From positions 1 through 64,000 of the forward strand of contig CAVQIP010000052.1 in assembly GCA_963712565.1 (NCBI GenBank): a DNA stretch of 64,000 nt, given 5' to 3'. The DNA comes from VAZQ01 sp963712565 (GTDB lineage: Bacteria; Pseudomonadota; Alphaproteobacteria; Rhizobiales; Xanthobacteraceae). Under the pieces are notes generated by a model. The model had not been told where the DNA came from and ran no database searches. It was given only the letters and a program-made list of their open reading frames with translations. The position numbers and the translations under genes were made by a program. This document shows, one piece after another, positions 34,243 through 42,901 of this stretch (its first letter is position 1; each line of letters begins with the position of its first letter).

Positions 34243-35438
34243 CCGGCGGCGAGGCTGAGGGACCGGCGCTGCCGGCGCGGCTGCGCCACATCGTCGATGC
34301 GGAATATCCGCGCTACAGCGCGGCCGAGATGGCGCGACGCCGGGCCGCGGTCGAGGCCACGCTCGCCGAAGCGGAATGCGATCACCTGGTGTTCTACGGC
34401 GCCAACCGCGCCGGCTCTGCGGTGCAGTGGCTCACGCAATGGCCGGTGACCGTGGAAGCGATCGGCGTGCTCACCCCGCGCGAACGCGACGCGCTGTTCG
34501 TGCAATGGATCAACCACGCGCCGCTGGCGCAGCGGCTCGCCGCGGAGGCGGAGGTCGCCTGGGGCGGTGAATCCTCGATCCGCGCGGCCATTGCAGTGCT
34601 GGAGCAGCGCGGCGCGCGCTCGAACCGCGTCGCCGTCATCGGGGCGATGCCATTCGAGCCGCATGCGGCGCTCGCCGCGCGCTTCGGCAAAATCGTCAAC
34701 CTCAACCGCGCCTATGTGCGGCTGCGACGCGTGAAATCGCAGGAGGAGATCGACTGGCTGCGCATCGGCGCCTGGCTGAGCGACCGCGGCATGGCGGGGC
34801 TGTGCGCCGGGCTCGCGCCGGGCCTCGACGAGCGTGCGCTCGGCGACCTGATCGAGCGCGCCTACCTGCGCGCGGGCGGCACCAACGTCATCCATTTCAT
34901 CGGCGCGACCTCCATGCACGCTCCGCGGCTGGGGGTGCCGGCGCAGTTTCCCTCGACGCGGCGCGTTGCCAAGGGCGATATCGTGTTTTCCGAGATCAGC
35001 GCGGCGTTCTGGGATCACTCCGGCCAGGTGTTGCGCAGCTTTGCCGTGGGCGAGGATCCGCCGCCGCTCTACCGCGCGCTGCACGCCGCGGCCGATAGCG
35101 CCTTCGACGCGATCGCCGCCGTGCTCAGGCACGGCGCGACGCCGGCGCAGGTGATCGACGCCGCTGGCGTGATCGAGGACGCCGGCTTCACCATCATCGA
35201 CGATCTCCTGCACGGCTACGGCGGCGGCTATTTCCCGCCTATTCTCGGCAGCAGGAGCCGGCCGGCCGGACCGGTCCCGGAAGAGCCGTTCGAGGCCGGC
35301 ATGACCGTGGTCATCCAGCCTAACGTGGTCACGCCCGACGGCAAGGCCGGCGTGCAGACCGGCGAGCTCGTTTTGATCACGCCGACTGGTATCAAGCGGC
35401 TGCACGCGTTTCCGCGCGGCTTCGCGCGGATAGGCTAA
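34239..35438 (+). CDS. M24 peptidase family protein with most metal ligands replaced (creatinase-like fold)
   Basis: 399-residue pita-bread-fold protein with a creatinase N-terminal domain and a C-terminal M24 domain. Aligning by eye to E. coli PepP, the first metal aspartate is Glu (VFSEISAAFWDHSGQVLRSF), the second, 11 residues on, is Gln, the glutamate of VEPG is Gln (VVIQPN), and the last glutamate is replaced in VQTGELVLIT. The histidine of HGYGGGYFPP remains. Such loss is typical of metal-independent members like creatinase, so peptidase activity is doubtful. It is translationally coupled to the acyltransferase gene by an ATGA overlap, an unusual pairing. Confidence 0.88.
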   Translation: MTGGEAEGPALPARLRHIVDAEYPRYSAAEMARRRAAVEATLAEAECDHLVFYGANRAGSAVQWLTQWPVTVEAIGVLTPRERDALFVQWINHAPLAQRLAAEAEVAWGGESSIRAAIAVLEQRGARSNRVAVIGAMPFEPHAALAARFGKIVNLNRAYVRLRRVKSQEEIDWLRIGAWLSDRGMAGLCAGLAPGLDERALGDLIERAYLRAGGTNVIHFIGATSMHAPRLGVPAQFPSTRRVAKGDIVFSEISAAFWDHSGQVLRSFAVGEDPPPLYRALHAAADSAFDAIAAVLRHGATPAQVIDAAGVIEDAGFTIIDDLLHGYGGGYFPPILGSRSRPAGPVPEEPFEAGMTVVIQPNVVTPDGKAGVQTGELVLITPTGIKRLHAFPRGFARIG

Positions 35439-35497
35439 CCGGCCGCGGGCCGAGTCGCCGCGCGGGTTTGCGAACCTCGCAGGCGTGGCACTGGTCT

Positions 35498-35791
35498 TTA
35501 GTCTTCCGGCGCTTCGTTCCCGACCGGCGTCTTCTCCAGTTCGTCGAAGATCGGCAGGCTGGAGCCATAGCTCGGCGGCTGCCCGGCGATTGCGTCCCGG
35601 GGATCGCCATGGGCAAGGACACGCGCTCCGAACGACTGGGTGAAGGCCCCTTGCCAATCGGCAACGACTCTCACGTCCGCCGCGTCGGGCGCGGCCGGCA
35701 ACAGGGTCTGGGCGTGGATAGCGTGCACGGCCACCGCGCCCAGAGCGGCGGCGCTGAGCACGGTGATGGTGAATTTGGCGAGCGCCTGCAT
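35498..35791 (-). CDS. Small secreted protein of unknown function
   Basis: 97 residues from ATG 35791 with GGAG upstream. A signal peptide (MQALAKFTITVLSAAALGAVAVHAIHAQ) is followed by about 68 residues with no recognised domain and an acidic C-terminus (FDELEKTPVGNEAPED). It is convergent with the M24-like gene. No cysteines occur in the mature part. Confidence 0.65.
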   Translation of the reverse strand: MQALAKFTITVLSAAALGAVAVHAIHAQTLLPAAPDAADVRVVADWQGAFTQSFGARVLAHGDPRDAIAGQPPSYGSSLPIFDELEKTPVGNEAPED

Positions 35792-36038
35792 GGCGTCACT
35801 CCTACCCATGGATGACCTTCGAGCTTGGGAGCGCGGATGGAGCAGCCCCGGCACATCCGGGACGCGCCGGGACGCTGAGCGCGCTCGACGCCCCGATATG
35901 GGGCCGTATGCTGCATTGCAGCAGGGCCTATGCTGCGGCGCAGCTATGCCTGGGATGCATAAGCCAAGCAATTGGGGTTACAGCGGAAAAACGCTTGGTC
36001 GAGCCGATCGAAAAGGGATTGGAGGGCCGGGGCCCCGG

Positions 36039-37124
36039 TCAGGCGCCGCGCTCGTCCTGGTCGGTGCTCGCGTCCGTCAACAGCCCGCTTGCTGCCGGCG
36101 CCAAGCCGAGCTTCGCGGCGGCAGCCTGCGCGGCTGCCAGGGCGGGATCCGCTCCTTGGCCGTGGACCGAGTACAGCCGGGGCGCGGCGCGATTGATCTG
36201 GAGGTGGAAAATATCCGGGCGATTGTAATGACCGGCGAAGTCGTGCCGGAGCTTCATCTGGACGGCAATCTCGAGGTCGCATTCGGCGTAGAGGATGCCT
36301 TCCTCGGCGCCCATGGGGCCGGCGATGATGCGGCTGTTGGGCGCAACGATGACGCTGCCGCCGCTGCAATCCGGATTGCGCAGAAACTGCTCCGCTTCCG
36401 CGCTCGGCGCCAGCATCTCGATCATGCGCTCGTCGACGGTGCCGCAGGCCGAGATCACGAATGCCTTGCTCATCTGCGCGAACGCCTGGGAATCCACGGC
36501 CACCCGGTTGCGCAGCGGGTCGCCGCTCACGGGAAAATGGTTCGGCCAGCTCATGACGTGAATGCGCGTGGCTTCGGCGGTGAGCGCGAAAACCGCGAGC
36601 GGATTGGAGTTCTCGCCGCAGATGAGCCCGCTCATCGGCCCGAACTCGGTCGCGAACGCGCCGAAGGTGTCGCCGAATCCGCCCATATGGACCAGCCGCT
36701 CGCCGACCGTCGGCATGATCTTCTGGTGCTTGCCGATCAGCGTGCCGTCGGGCGCAATGTAGACTTGGCTGTTGAACATGGTCCCGGTGGTGTTGGGAAG
36801 CTTCTCGCACACGCCGACGACGACATAGGCGTTGGCGGCGCGCGCGGCCGCGCAGAGTGCATCCACCTCCGGCCCCGGGATTGCGACGGCGTTCTTGAAC
36901 AGCTCGGTCGCCAGCCGATTGGCGAGCGCGCCAGTCGCGGAATGGTGGTGGTACCAGACCGGATGGGCGGGAATGAATCCTTCGGGAAATCCGATCACGC
37001 GCGCACCGTTATTGCCGGCTTCGCGGATCAGGCGGCACGCCTTCTCGGTCGAGCCCGCGCGATCGAGGAACACCGACGCGGCCTGGACGGCGGCAACTTT
37101 CACGACCGGATAGACGTCACCCAT
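36039..37124 (-). CDS. Carbon-nitrogen hydrolase (nitrilase superfamily)
   Basis: 361-residue nitrilase-superfamily protein. The catalytic triad is visible: Glu in GFPEGFIPAHP, Lys in KHQKIMPT, Cys in GLICGENSNP. The PEGFIPAHPVWYH and MSWPNHFP segments and C-terminal LQINR fit true nitrilases and cyanide-type branch-1 enzymes, which hydrolyse nitriles to acids and ammonia. The start ATG 37124 is preceded by GAGGGTGGG. A partial family A repeat lies immediately upstream, then a carboxymuconolactone decarboxylase-like gene on the same strand. Confidence 0.92.
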   Translation of the reverse strand: MGDVYPVVKVAAVQAASVFLDRAGSTEKACRLIREAGNNGARVIGFPEGFIPAHPVWYHHHSATGALANRLATELFKNAVAIPGPEVDALCAAARAANAYVVVGVCEKLPNTTGTMFNSQVYIAPDGTLIGKHQKIMPTVGERLVHMGGFGDTFGAFATEFGPMSGLICGENSNPLAVFALTAEATRIHVMSWPNHFPVSGDPLRNRVAVDSQAFAQMSKAFVISACGTVDERMIEMLAPSAEAEQFLRNPDCSGGSVIVAPNSRIIAGPMGAEEGILYAECDLEIAVQMKLRHDFAGHYNRPDIFHLQINRAAPRLYSVHGQGADPALAAAQAAAAKLGLAPAASGLLTDASTDQDERGA

Positions 37125-37142
37125 CCCGCACCCACCCTCTGC

Positions 37143-37203
37143 ACGATGTCGGCGCGCCGACGGCGAGCCATCGTGCCACACACCGCGGCGGCTGGAATAT
37201 GGG
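37143..37203. repeat. Dispersed palindromic repeat, family A, partial copy 3
   Basis: Retains GATGTCGGCGCGCCGAC in place of the inner palindrome, then CCATCGTGCCACACACCGCG and GGAATATGGGTC. The outer ends and the first hairpin are missing. It separates the nitrilase gene from the carboxymuconolactone decarboxylase-like gene. Confidence 0.65.
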
Positions 37204-37223
37204 TCGGCACCGAGGGGAAGGCG

Positions 37224-37877
37224 CTACTCGGCCGCCTGTGCCTTGGCCCTCGCCTTCGCCCAATAATCGGAGGCCTCTTTCGAGCGCTGGAGCGCGGCCT
37301 CGGTCTCGAAGCCTGGCGCCATCGAGGCGTCGGTGCCGGCGAGGATCTGGTGGTGCTCGATGTCGAGCGTGCGCAGCCAGCGCTGCTGCCCCATGGTCAG
37401 GGCGACGAAATAGCCGATCTCGACCAGTTCCGGCTCGCTGAAATGCCGGTGCAGCCGCGCCCAGAACTTGTCGTCGACCGGCAGATCCCAGGTGATCGCC
37501 TCGGCATAGGACAGCGCCGCCTTCTGCCGCTCGTCGTAACGGGTCGAGCTCTCGAAATTGATCAGGTCGCGGTAGTCGTCCTCGACGATGCCCTGCTTGG
37601 CCGCCTTGATCGAGCGCTGGTTGCCGCAGAACTCGCACAGCACCGAGCGCGAGACATAGATGCGGCAGAGCTCCTTGATGCCGTGGTCGGCCACGCCGTT
37701 CTTGAACACGTCGCGCCACGAGTTGGCGAAGGACCAGAACACCGCCGGCACGTGGGCGCGGATCGCCTGGCTCTCCGGGCGCGGCGTGCCTTCGCGGGCG
37801 CAGCGCTCGAACTCGGCGAGCATGGCCTCGTCCTTGACGTTCGCCGGGTCGACGTAACTGATCCGTGGCTTCGACAT
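37224..37877 (-). CDS. Carboxymuconolactone decarboxylase family protein (AhpD-like)
   Basis: 217-residue alpha-helical protein of the CMD/AhpD superfamily. The redox-type CxxC motif is CEFCGNQRS, followed by the helix segment LSYAEAITWDLPVDDKFWARLHRHFSEPELVEIGYFVAL. Members act as alkylhydroperoxidase-like or decarboxylase enzymes. The ATG at 37877 has AAGGAGA eight bases upstream. Located upstream of the nitrilase gene on the same strand, with a repeat fragment between, so an operon is possible but not certain. Confidence 0.88.
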   Translation of the reverse strand: MSKPRISYVDPANVKDEAMLAEFERCAREGTPRPESQAIRAHVPAVFWSFANSWRDVFKNGVADHGIKELCRIYVSRSVLCEFCGNQRSIKAAKQGIVEDDYRDLINFESSTRYDERQKAALSYAEAITWDLPVDDKFWARLHRHFSEPELVEIGYFVALTMGQQRWLRTLDIEHHQILAGTDASMAPGFETEAALQRSKEASDYWAKARAKAQAAE

Positions 37878-38203
37878 CGAAACTCTCCTTGCCGTTTGCT
37901 GCTGCGCCGCGCGCAAGGCGGCCGGATACCTTTTGTTCACCATGTTCCGCGAGCGGGCCCGTATGTTGCCGCAGGCGCACAGTGCAATCAACAGCGCGCC
38001 GACTCGTTGTTACCTCGCGCTTCCGCCGGTGCGCGCATGGTGGGACCGGCGCCGGTCCCGCCACCTGCGCCGCCGGCGAGAGATTCTTAACCGTCGTCGC
38101 CTAGCTTGGCCCAGCCGGTTTGTTGTCGACGGCCGTACCGGAGCGTCGCGTGCTTTCGCCTCGGGGCCGGAGATCGACGCCTGGCCGCCGGGGGAGCGCG
38201 CCA
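37878..38203. other. Divergent intergenic region with a perfect 18-bp palindrome
   Basis: Between the AhpD-like gene (minus) and the TPR lipoprotein gene (plus). No gene is supported. A perfect palindrome with half-site GGGACCGGC lies at 38042-38059, a possible regulator site. TTCTTAAC follows at 38087-38094. Confidence 0.5.
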
Positions 38204-38797
38204 ATGGGAGCAACAGCTGCACGAGTTCTCGTTGCGACGGTCGTCTGTCTGTTCGGGCTAAACGGCTGCGAAACTTCGACCAAGCTCGGCGACCTGTTCC
38301 AGTCGAAGACCGAGACCGCCCAGAGCACCGCATCCGAGGCGGATCCGGTCACGACCGGCAGCGTGCGCACGTCGTCGGCGGACGCGCGGCCCGCAACCGC
38401 CGCAAAAACACCGCCCGGCAGGGCGCCCGACGACGATTTCAACCTCGGCAAGAAGCAGTTCCGCGCCGGCAATTTCGCCGCCGCCGAACGCCACTTCCGC
38501 CGTGCCGTCGAGCTGCATCCGCGCGACGGCGAATCCTGGCTCGGCCTCGCCGCCTCCTATGACCGGCTGCGAAAGTTCGAGCTCGCCGACCGCGCCTACG
38601 ACCAGGCGGTGAAGATCGCTGGGCCCACGGGCGAGATCCTCAACAATCGCGGCTACTCCTATATGCTGCGCGGCGATTACCGGCGCGCGCGCGAGACGCT
38701 GCTCGAGGCTCAGGTCCAGGACCCGGGCAATGCCTATATCAAGAACAATCTCGAACTGCTCGAAGCGAGCCTGCGCAAGGGCAAGGCAACCCAGTAG
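38204..38797 (+). CDS. Tetratricopeptide-repeat lipoprotein
   Basis: 197 residues from ATG 38204 (GGGGGAG eight bases upstream). The signal peptide ends in a lipobox, FGLNGC, so the mature protein is lipid-anchored at Cys-22. A low-complexity Ser/Thr/Ala linker (about 25-75) is followed by three TPR units: FNLGKKQFRAGNFAAAERHFRRAVEL, ESWLGLAASYDRLRKFELADRAYDQAVKI, and ILNNRGYSYMLRGDYRRARETLLEAQVQ. It is of the general type of TadD-like pilus-assembly lipoproteins, but no tad genes are nearby, so only a scaffolding role is proposed. Confidence 0.88.
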   Translation: MGATAARVLVATVVCLFGLNGCETSTKLGDLFQSKTETAQSTASEADPVTTGSVRTSSADARPATAAKTPPGRAPDDDFNLGKKQFRAGNFAAAERHFRRAVELHPRDGESWLGLAASYDRLRKFELADRAYDQAVKIAGPTGEILNNRGYSYMLRGDYRRARETLLEAQVQDPGNAYIKNNLELLEASLRKGKATQ

Positions 38798-38926
38798 CCC
38801 GATCCGATTGGCGCGGCTTCACCCGGACACGTGAGCGGATCCACTTTGCAAGCGCGCCCCGGCGCTGGACTTTGCGCAGGCGGCGTGCAACGTGGCGCCG
38901 TTTCAGCTCATCTCGGTGGCGGCGGC

Positions 38927-39397
38927 ATGTTCGAAAGCTTTCGCAAATTCCTGTCCGAGGTGTCGGACGGCAGCAAGCATCCGCTGCGCTTCGATCCAGA
39001 CGACTATCGCCTGGCGGCGGCGGCGCTGCTCATTCATGCCGCCGCCATCGACGGCAACATCTCCGCCGTCGAGCGCGACAAGCTGCACGCCGTGATCCAG
39101 CGGCAGTTCGGTCTCGACGAGGCGGCGACCGACGAATTGGTGGCCGAGGCGACCGAAGCCGAGCAGCAGGCGATCGATCTCTACCATTTCACCAGCCGGA
39201 TCAATCGCTCGCTCGACGAGGACGGCCGGCGGCGCGTGGTCGAGATGATGTGGGAAATCGTCTACGCCGACGGCCGGATCAGCGACTTCGAAAGCAACCT
39301 GATCTGGCGGGCCGCGGACCTCCTCGGCATCTCGTCGCGGGAACGGATCGAGCTCGGGCACGGCGTTGCGAGCCGGCGCGGGACCGAGCCGGCATGA
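38927..39397 (+). CDS. TerB-like (tellurite resistance TerB family) protein
   Basis: 156 residues. Helical TerB-type domain with the conserved acidic segments AAIDGNISAVERDKLHAVI and IVYADGRISDFESNLIWRAADLLG, the two-fold pattern seen in the TerB fold, which binds divalent metal in characterised members. The coding end overlaps the SDR start by four bases (ATGA), indicating translational coupling. A general stress or envelope-related role is the only reasonable guess. Confidence 0.88.
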   Translation: MFESFRKFLSEVSDGSKHPLRFDPDDYRLAAAALLIHAAAIDGNISAVERDKLHAVIQRQFGLDEAATDELVAEATEAEQQAIDLYHFTSRINRSLDEDGRRRVVEMMWEIVYADGRISDFESNLIWRAADLLGISSRERIELGHGVASRRGTEPA

Positions 39398-40185
39398 GCG
39401 CGGAGAAACGCCCCGTCACGCTGATCACCGGCGCGTCGGCCGGGATCGGGGCGGCGCTCGCGCATGAGTTCGCCGCCAAAGGCCACGAGGTGGTGCTGAT
39501 TGCCCGGCGCGAGCCCGAGCTTGTTGCGCTTGCGGACGCCATTGCGGCCAAGGGCAGCACCCGGCCGACCGTTCTGCCGCTGGACATCGCGCCCGTCGAT
39601 GCGGCGCAGGAGATCGGCGAGGCGCTCGCCCGGCGCGGACTGGAGCCGGATACGGTCGTCAACAATGCCGGTTTTGGCCTCATCGGAACCGCGGACCGGC
39701 TCGACCGTGCCGCGCAGCTCGCGATGATCGACCTCAACGTGCGCGCGCTGACCAATCTCTCCCTCGCGTTCATCGACCCGCTCAAGCGCCGCAAGGGCGG
39801 CATTCTCAACGTGGCTTCGGTGGCCGGCTTCCTGCCCGGCCCCGGCATGGCGGTCTATTACGCCACCAAGGCCTATGTGGTCTCCTTCAGCGAGGCGCTG
39901 CATCGCGAGCTCAAGCCTAAGGGGGTGCGCGTGACCGTGCTTTGCCCGGGGCCGGTGCCGACCGAGTTTCAGGCGCGCGCCGGCATGAGCGGCGAGATCT
40001 TTCCGCCGCTGCTCACGCGCCCCGCCGAGCGGGTGGCGAGGGACGGCTATCGCGGGCTCAAGGAGGGCCGGGTGCTGGTGGTCCCGGGCTCGGCCAACCA
40101 AGTGGTCAAGGCGCTGATCGGAGTGATGCCGCGCAGCCTGCTGCTCCAGATCTCGGACCTGCACCGCCGGGCCCGTCAGCGCTGA
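39394..40185 (+). CDS. Short-chain dehydrogenase/reductase (SDR)
   Basis: 263-residue classical SDR. Cofactor motif TGASAGIGAALA, with a following basic residue pattern (IARREPEL) that favours NADP. NNAG motif in VVNNAGFGLIG; catalytic Ser in NVASVAGFLPGPG; YxxxK in YYATKAYVVSF. The C-terminal segment GPVPTEFQARAG and the basic end are like DltE/YqjQ-type SDRs. Coupled to the TerB-like gene by an ATGA overlap. Substrate unknown. Confidence 0.93.
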   Translation: MSAEKRPVTLITGASAGIGAALAHEFAAKGHEVVLIARREPELVALADAIAAKGSTRPTVLPLDIAPVDAAQEIGEALARRGLEPDTVVNNAGFGLIGTADRLDRAAQLAMIDLNVRALTNLSLAFIDPLKRRKGGILNVASVAGFLPGPGMAVYYATKAYVVSFSEALHRELKPKGVRVTVLCPGPVPTEFQARAGMSGEIFPPLLTRPAERVARDGYRGLKEGRVLVVPGSANQVVKALIGVMPRSLLLQISDLHRRARQR

Positions 40186-40291
40186 GCCCGAGCCCCGCGC
40201 CGGTTTCATGGCGGTTGCGCGCGCGATGCGGCTTGAAAACCCAAGTCGAGCGGGTATTGAGTTCGCACGCTTTACTCCCGACGACCGCACC

Positions 40292-41014
40292 ATGCGCCAG
40301 CCGATTCTGATCGTGATGCACCAGGAGACTTCGAGCCCCGGGCGCATCGGTCACGCCCTGCGCCAGCGCGGCTACCCGCTCGACTTGCGTCGCCCGCGCT
40401 TCGGCGATCCGCTGCCCGCGACCATGGCCGAGCATGCCGGAGCCATCACGTTCGGCGGCCCCATGAGCGCGAACGATCGCGACGACTTCATCCGCCACGA
40501 GATCGACTGGCTCAAGGTGCCGCTCGCGGAGAACAAGCCGTTTCTCGGCATCTGCCTCGGCGCCCAGATGCTGGCGCACCATCTCGGCAGCCGCGTCTAC
40601 AAGCATCCCGACGGCCACGCCGAGGTCGGCTACTACCCGATCCGGCCGACCGACATCGGGCGCACGGTCTGCGATCCCTGGCCGGAGCAGGTCTACCAGT
40701 GGCACCGCGAAGGTTTCGACCTGCCGCTCGGCGCCGACTTGCTGGCGGAGGGGGACTCGTTTCCGGTTCAGGCCTTCCGTTACGGCGGCGCGGCCTTCGC
40801 GCTGCAATTCCACCCCGACGTGACCCACGCCATGATGTGTCGTTGGACCACGCGCGGGCACGAGCGCACGCTGCTGCCGAACGCCAAGCCGCGCGGCGCG
40901 CATTTCGCGGATCGCGCGGTCTACGACCCCGCCGGCCGCGCCTGGCTCGCGGCGTTCCTGAACCACTGGCTGGGGCGGCCGGAAGCCGCGCAGCAGCAGG
41001 CGTCCAGCGGCTGA
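40292..41014 (+). CDS. Class I glutamine amidotransferase domain protein (GMP synthase-like)
   Basis: 240 residues from ATG 40292. Nucleophile Cys in FLGICLGAQMLAHHLG and His in ALQFHPDV; the residue after His-Pro is Asp where most relatives have Glu. Family members named GMP synthase-like or YfeJ-like hydrolyse gamma-glutamyl bonds in small molecules, such as gamma-glutamyl polyamines; no synthetase domain is attached. It is 106 bases after the SDR gene and convergent with the MFS exporter. Confidence 0.9.
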   Translation: MRQPILIVMHQETSSPGRIGHALRQRGYPLDLRRPRFGDPLPATMAEHAGAITFGGPMSANDRDDFIRHEIDWLKVPLAENKPFLGICLGAQMLAHHLGSRVYKHPDGHAEVGYYPIRPTDIGRTVCDPWPEQVYQWHREGFDLPLGADLLAEGDSFPVQAFRYGGAAFALQFHPDVTHAMMCRWTTRGHERTLLPNAKPRGAHFADRAVYDPAGRAWLAAFLNHWLGRPEAAQQQASSG

Positions 41015-41054
41015 GCTGGGCGACCCGGCGCGCAGTCCGCTCCGCCGGCGTGGA

Positions 41055-42287
41055 TCACAGCTTCTTCACGGAGAAGCTGTCGACGCGATTGAGCGCCGGA
41101 AAAAACCGCGTCCAGATCAGCACCACCAGCAAGGTCCCGACGCCGCCGACCAGCACCGCCGGAATGGCGCCGAGCCACGCCGCCATCACGCCGGCGCGGA
41201 AATCACCGAGCTGATTGGAGGTACCGGCGAACAGCGAATTCACCGCGTTCACGCGGCCCCGCATCTCGTCGGGTGTTTCGATCTGAACGAGCGTCATGCG
41301 GATCACCACGCTGACCGCATCGGCTGCGCCCAGCACCGCCAGTGCGGCCATCGACAGCATGAACGACGTCGACAGCGCGAACACGATGGTGGCCAGACCG
41401 AAGCAGGCAACGCTGACGAACATGATGCGGCCGACGCGCCGCGTCAGCGGCGAGGTCGTCAGCACGGCGGTGATCGCCAGTGCGCCGACAGCCGGTGCGG
41501 CGCGCAACAAGCCCAGCCCTTCCGGGCCGGTGTGGAAGACTTCATCGGCGAAGATCGGCAGCAGCGCGGTGGTGCCGCCGAGCAGCACCGCGAACAGATC
41601 GAGCGAGATGACGCCGAGCACGATCGGATTGCGGCGGATGTAGGAAACGCCGGCGAAGAACGCCTCGAGGTTGACCGGCGAGCGCGTCGACACGACGCGT
41701 TCGATGTGCACGAAGGTCAACAGAACCACCGATGCGAGGAAGAGCGCGCAGCAGACGGTGTAGGGAACGCTCGCTCCGAAGCCGTAGAGCGCGCCGCCGA
41801 TCGCGGGACCGGTGATGGTGGCGAGCTGAGTAGTGGATGCCGACGCCGCGACCGCGCGCGGAAACAACGCCGCCGGCACCACCGCCGGCAGCAAGGTCTG
41901 CTGGGTCGGCGCGTCGAACGCGCGCCCCACTCCGAAGACGAACACCGCCGCCAGGATGAATTCCTTGCTCACCCAGCCGGAGACGGAGCCGACCGCCAAT
42001 GCCGCGGCGGCCAGCCCCTCGACGGTCTGGCAGATCTGCAGCAGGCGGCGGCGGTCGTAGCGGTCGGCGATCTGGCCCGCCACCAGCATGAAGGCCGCCG
42101 CCGGCAGGAACTGGGTGAGACCGACCAAGCCCAAGTCGAACGCGCTTCCGGTGAGCGCATACATCTGCCAGGCCACCGCCACCCCCAGCATCTGGAAGCC
42201 CAAGGACGCGCAGCTGCGCGCGCTCCAATAGAGCGTGAACGGACGGTGGCGCAGGATGGATTCCGGCACGGCATCGGTCGGCTTCAT
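41055..42287 (-). CDS. MFS transporter, enterobactin-exporter (EntS)-like
   Basis: 410-residue major facilitator of the MFS_3/EntS branch with about 12 helices. Visible: N-terminal RPFTLYWSARSCASLGFQMLGVAVAWQMYALTG, the loop-2/3 motif GQIADRYDRRRLLQICQ, and a C-terminal half beginning near SPVNLEAFFAGVSYIRRNPIVLG. Members export siderophores, drugs or small metabolites by proton antiport. It is preceded on the same strand by the tRNA-Ala gene. No siderophore synthesis genes are near, so the substrate is open. Confidence 0.92.
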   Translation of the reverse strand: MKPTDAVPESILRHRPFTLYWSARSCASLGFQMLGVAVAWQMYALTGSAFDLGLVGLTQFLPAAAFMLVAGQIADRYDRRRLLQICQTVEGLAAAALAVGSVSGWVSKEFILAAVFVFGVGRAFDAPTQQTLLPAVVPAALFPRAVAASASTTQLATITGPAIGGALYGFGASVPYTVCCALFLASVVLLTFVHIERVVSTRSPVNLEAFFAGVSYIRRNPIVLGVISLDLFAVLLGGTTALLPIFADEVFHTGPEGLGLLRAAPAVGALAITAVLTTSPLTRRVGRIMFVSVACFGLATIVFALSTSFMLSMAALAVLGAADAVSVVIRMTLVQIETPDEMRGRVNAVNSLFAGTSNQLGDFRAGVMAAWLGAIPAVLVGGVGTLLVVLIWTRFFPALNRVDSFSVKKL

Positions 42288-42351
42288 CGGCGGGGCAGGT
42301 TCGTGCCGGTGGAATCGGGCGCCAAAATCTCGGAAAATTCGCGTTTTGGCG

Positions 42352-42427
42352 TGGTGGAGCCGAGGGGGGTCGAACCCCTGACCTCCTCATTGCGAACGAG
42401 GCGCTCTCCCAACTGAGCTACGGCCCC
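42352..42427 (-). tRNA. tRNA-Ala, anticodon CGC
   Basis: Minus strand. Acceptor GGGGCCG pairs with CGGCTCC; D-arm GCTC...GAGC; anticodon stem CCTCG/TGAGG with loop TTCGCAA (anticodon CGC, decoding GCG); T-arm AGGGG-TTCGACC-CCCCT; discriminator A followed by an encoded CCA (42352-42354). No integrase or duplicated tRNA end is seen nearby, so it is not marked as an attachment site. Confidence 0.95.
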
Positions 42428-42608
42428 GCCAAAATGCAACCGCGGATGGCTGCGAGTGCGGGCCATTTACGGCCCGCATTGCAAGGAGTCAAGGATCGGT
42501 CGGCAGGGAAGGCGGGGACCACCGCGGCGATTCCGCCGGCATCGTGCTTGTTTGCGCCGGCTCGGCCCGCTACATGTTGCCCGCGATTCTCAGGAGCGAA
42601 TCCGGTCC

Positions 42609-42899
42609 ATGCGCGCGCTCTTCCTCGTCATCGATCTCGCCCTCGAGCTCTATATCTGGATCTTGATCGCGGCGGCGATCTTCTCCTGGCTTATTGCCTT
42701 CAACGTGGTCAATGTCCGCAATCCGGTCGTCGGCACCATCGCCGATTTCCTCTATCGCATCACCGAACCGGCATTGCGGCCGATCCGCAACCTCATGCCC
42801 AATCTCGGCGGCATCGACGTTTCCCCGATAATTCTCATATTGATCATCATTTTCATTCGCTACTGCATCGCGCTGTACATCCTTCCCAACGTGTTCTGA
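42609..42899 (+). CDS. yggT: YggT family membrane protein
   Basis: 96-residue membrane protein with two hydrophobic helices: FLVIDLALELYIWILIAAAIFSWLIAF and SPIILILIIIFIRYCIALYIL, separated by the family loop RITEPALRPIRNLMPNLGGID. YggT proteins are implicated in osmotic tolerance and cell-division-associated membrane functions. The next gene (YggU) starts three bases after the stop, a conserved pairing in alphaproteobacteria. Confidence 0.93.
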   Translation: MRALFLVIDLALELYIWILIAAAIFSWLIAFNVVNVRNPVVGTIADFLYRITEPALRPIRNLMPNLGGIDVSPIILILIIIFIRYCIALYILPNVF

Positions 42900-42901
42900 A
42901 C

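Noticed and set aside
38204..38797. Naming the TPR lipoprotein TadD.
   Set aside because: TadD has a similar layout, but no tad/cpa pilus gene adjoins and TPR lipoproteins are diverse.
42352..42427. tRNA-Ala as an integration site for a genomic island.
   Set aside because: No integrase, no duplicated 3' tRNA segment and no change in gene character on either side were found.
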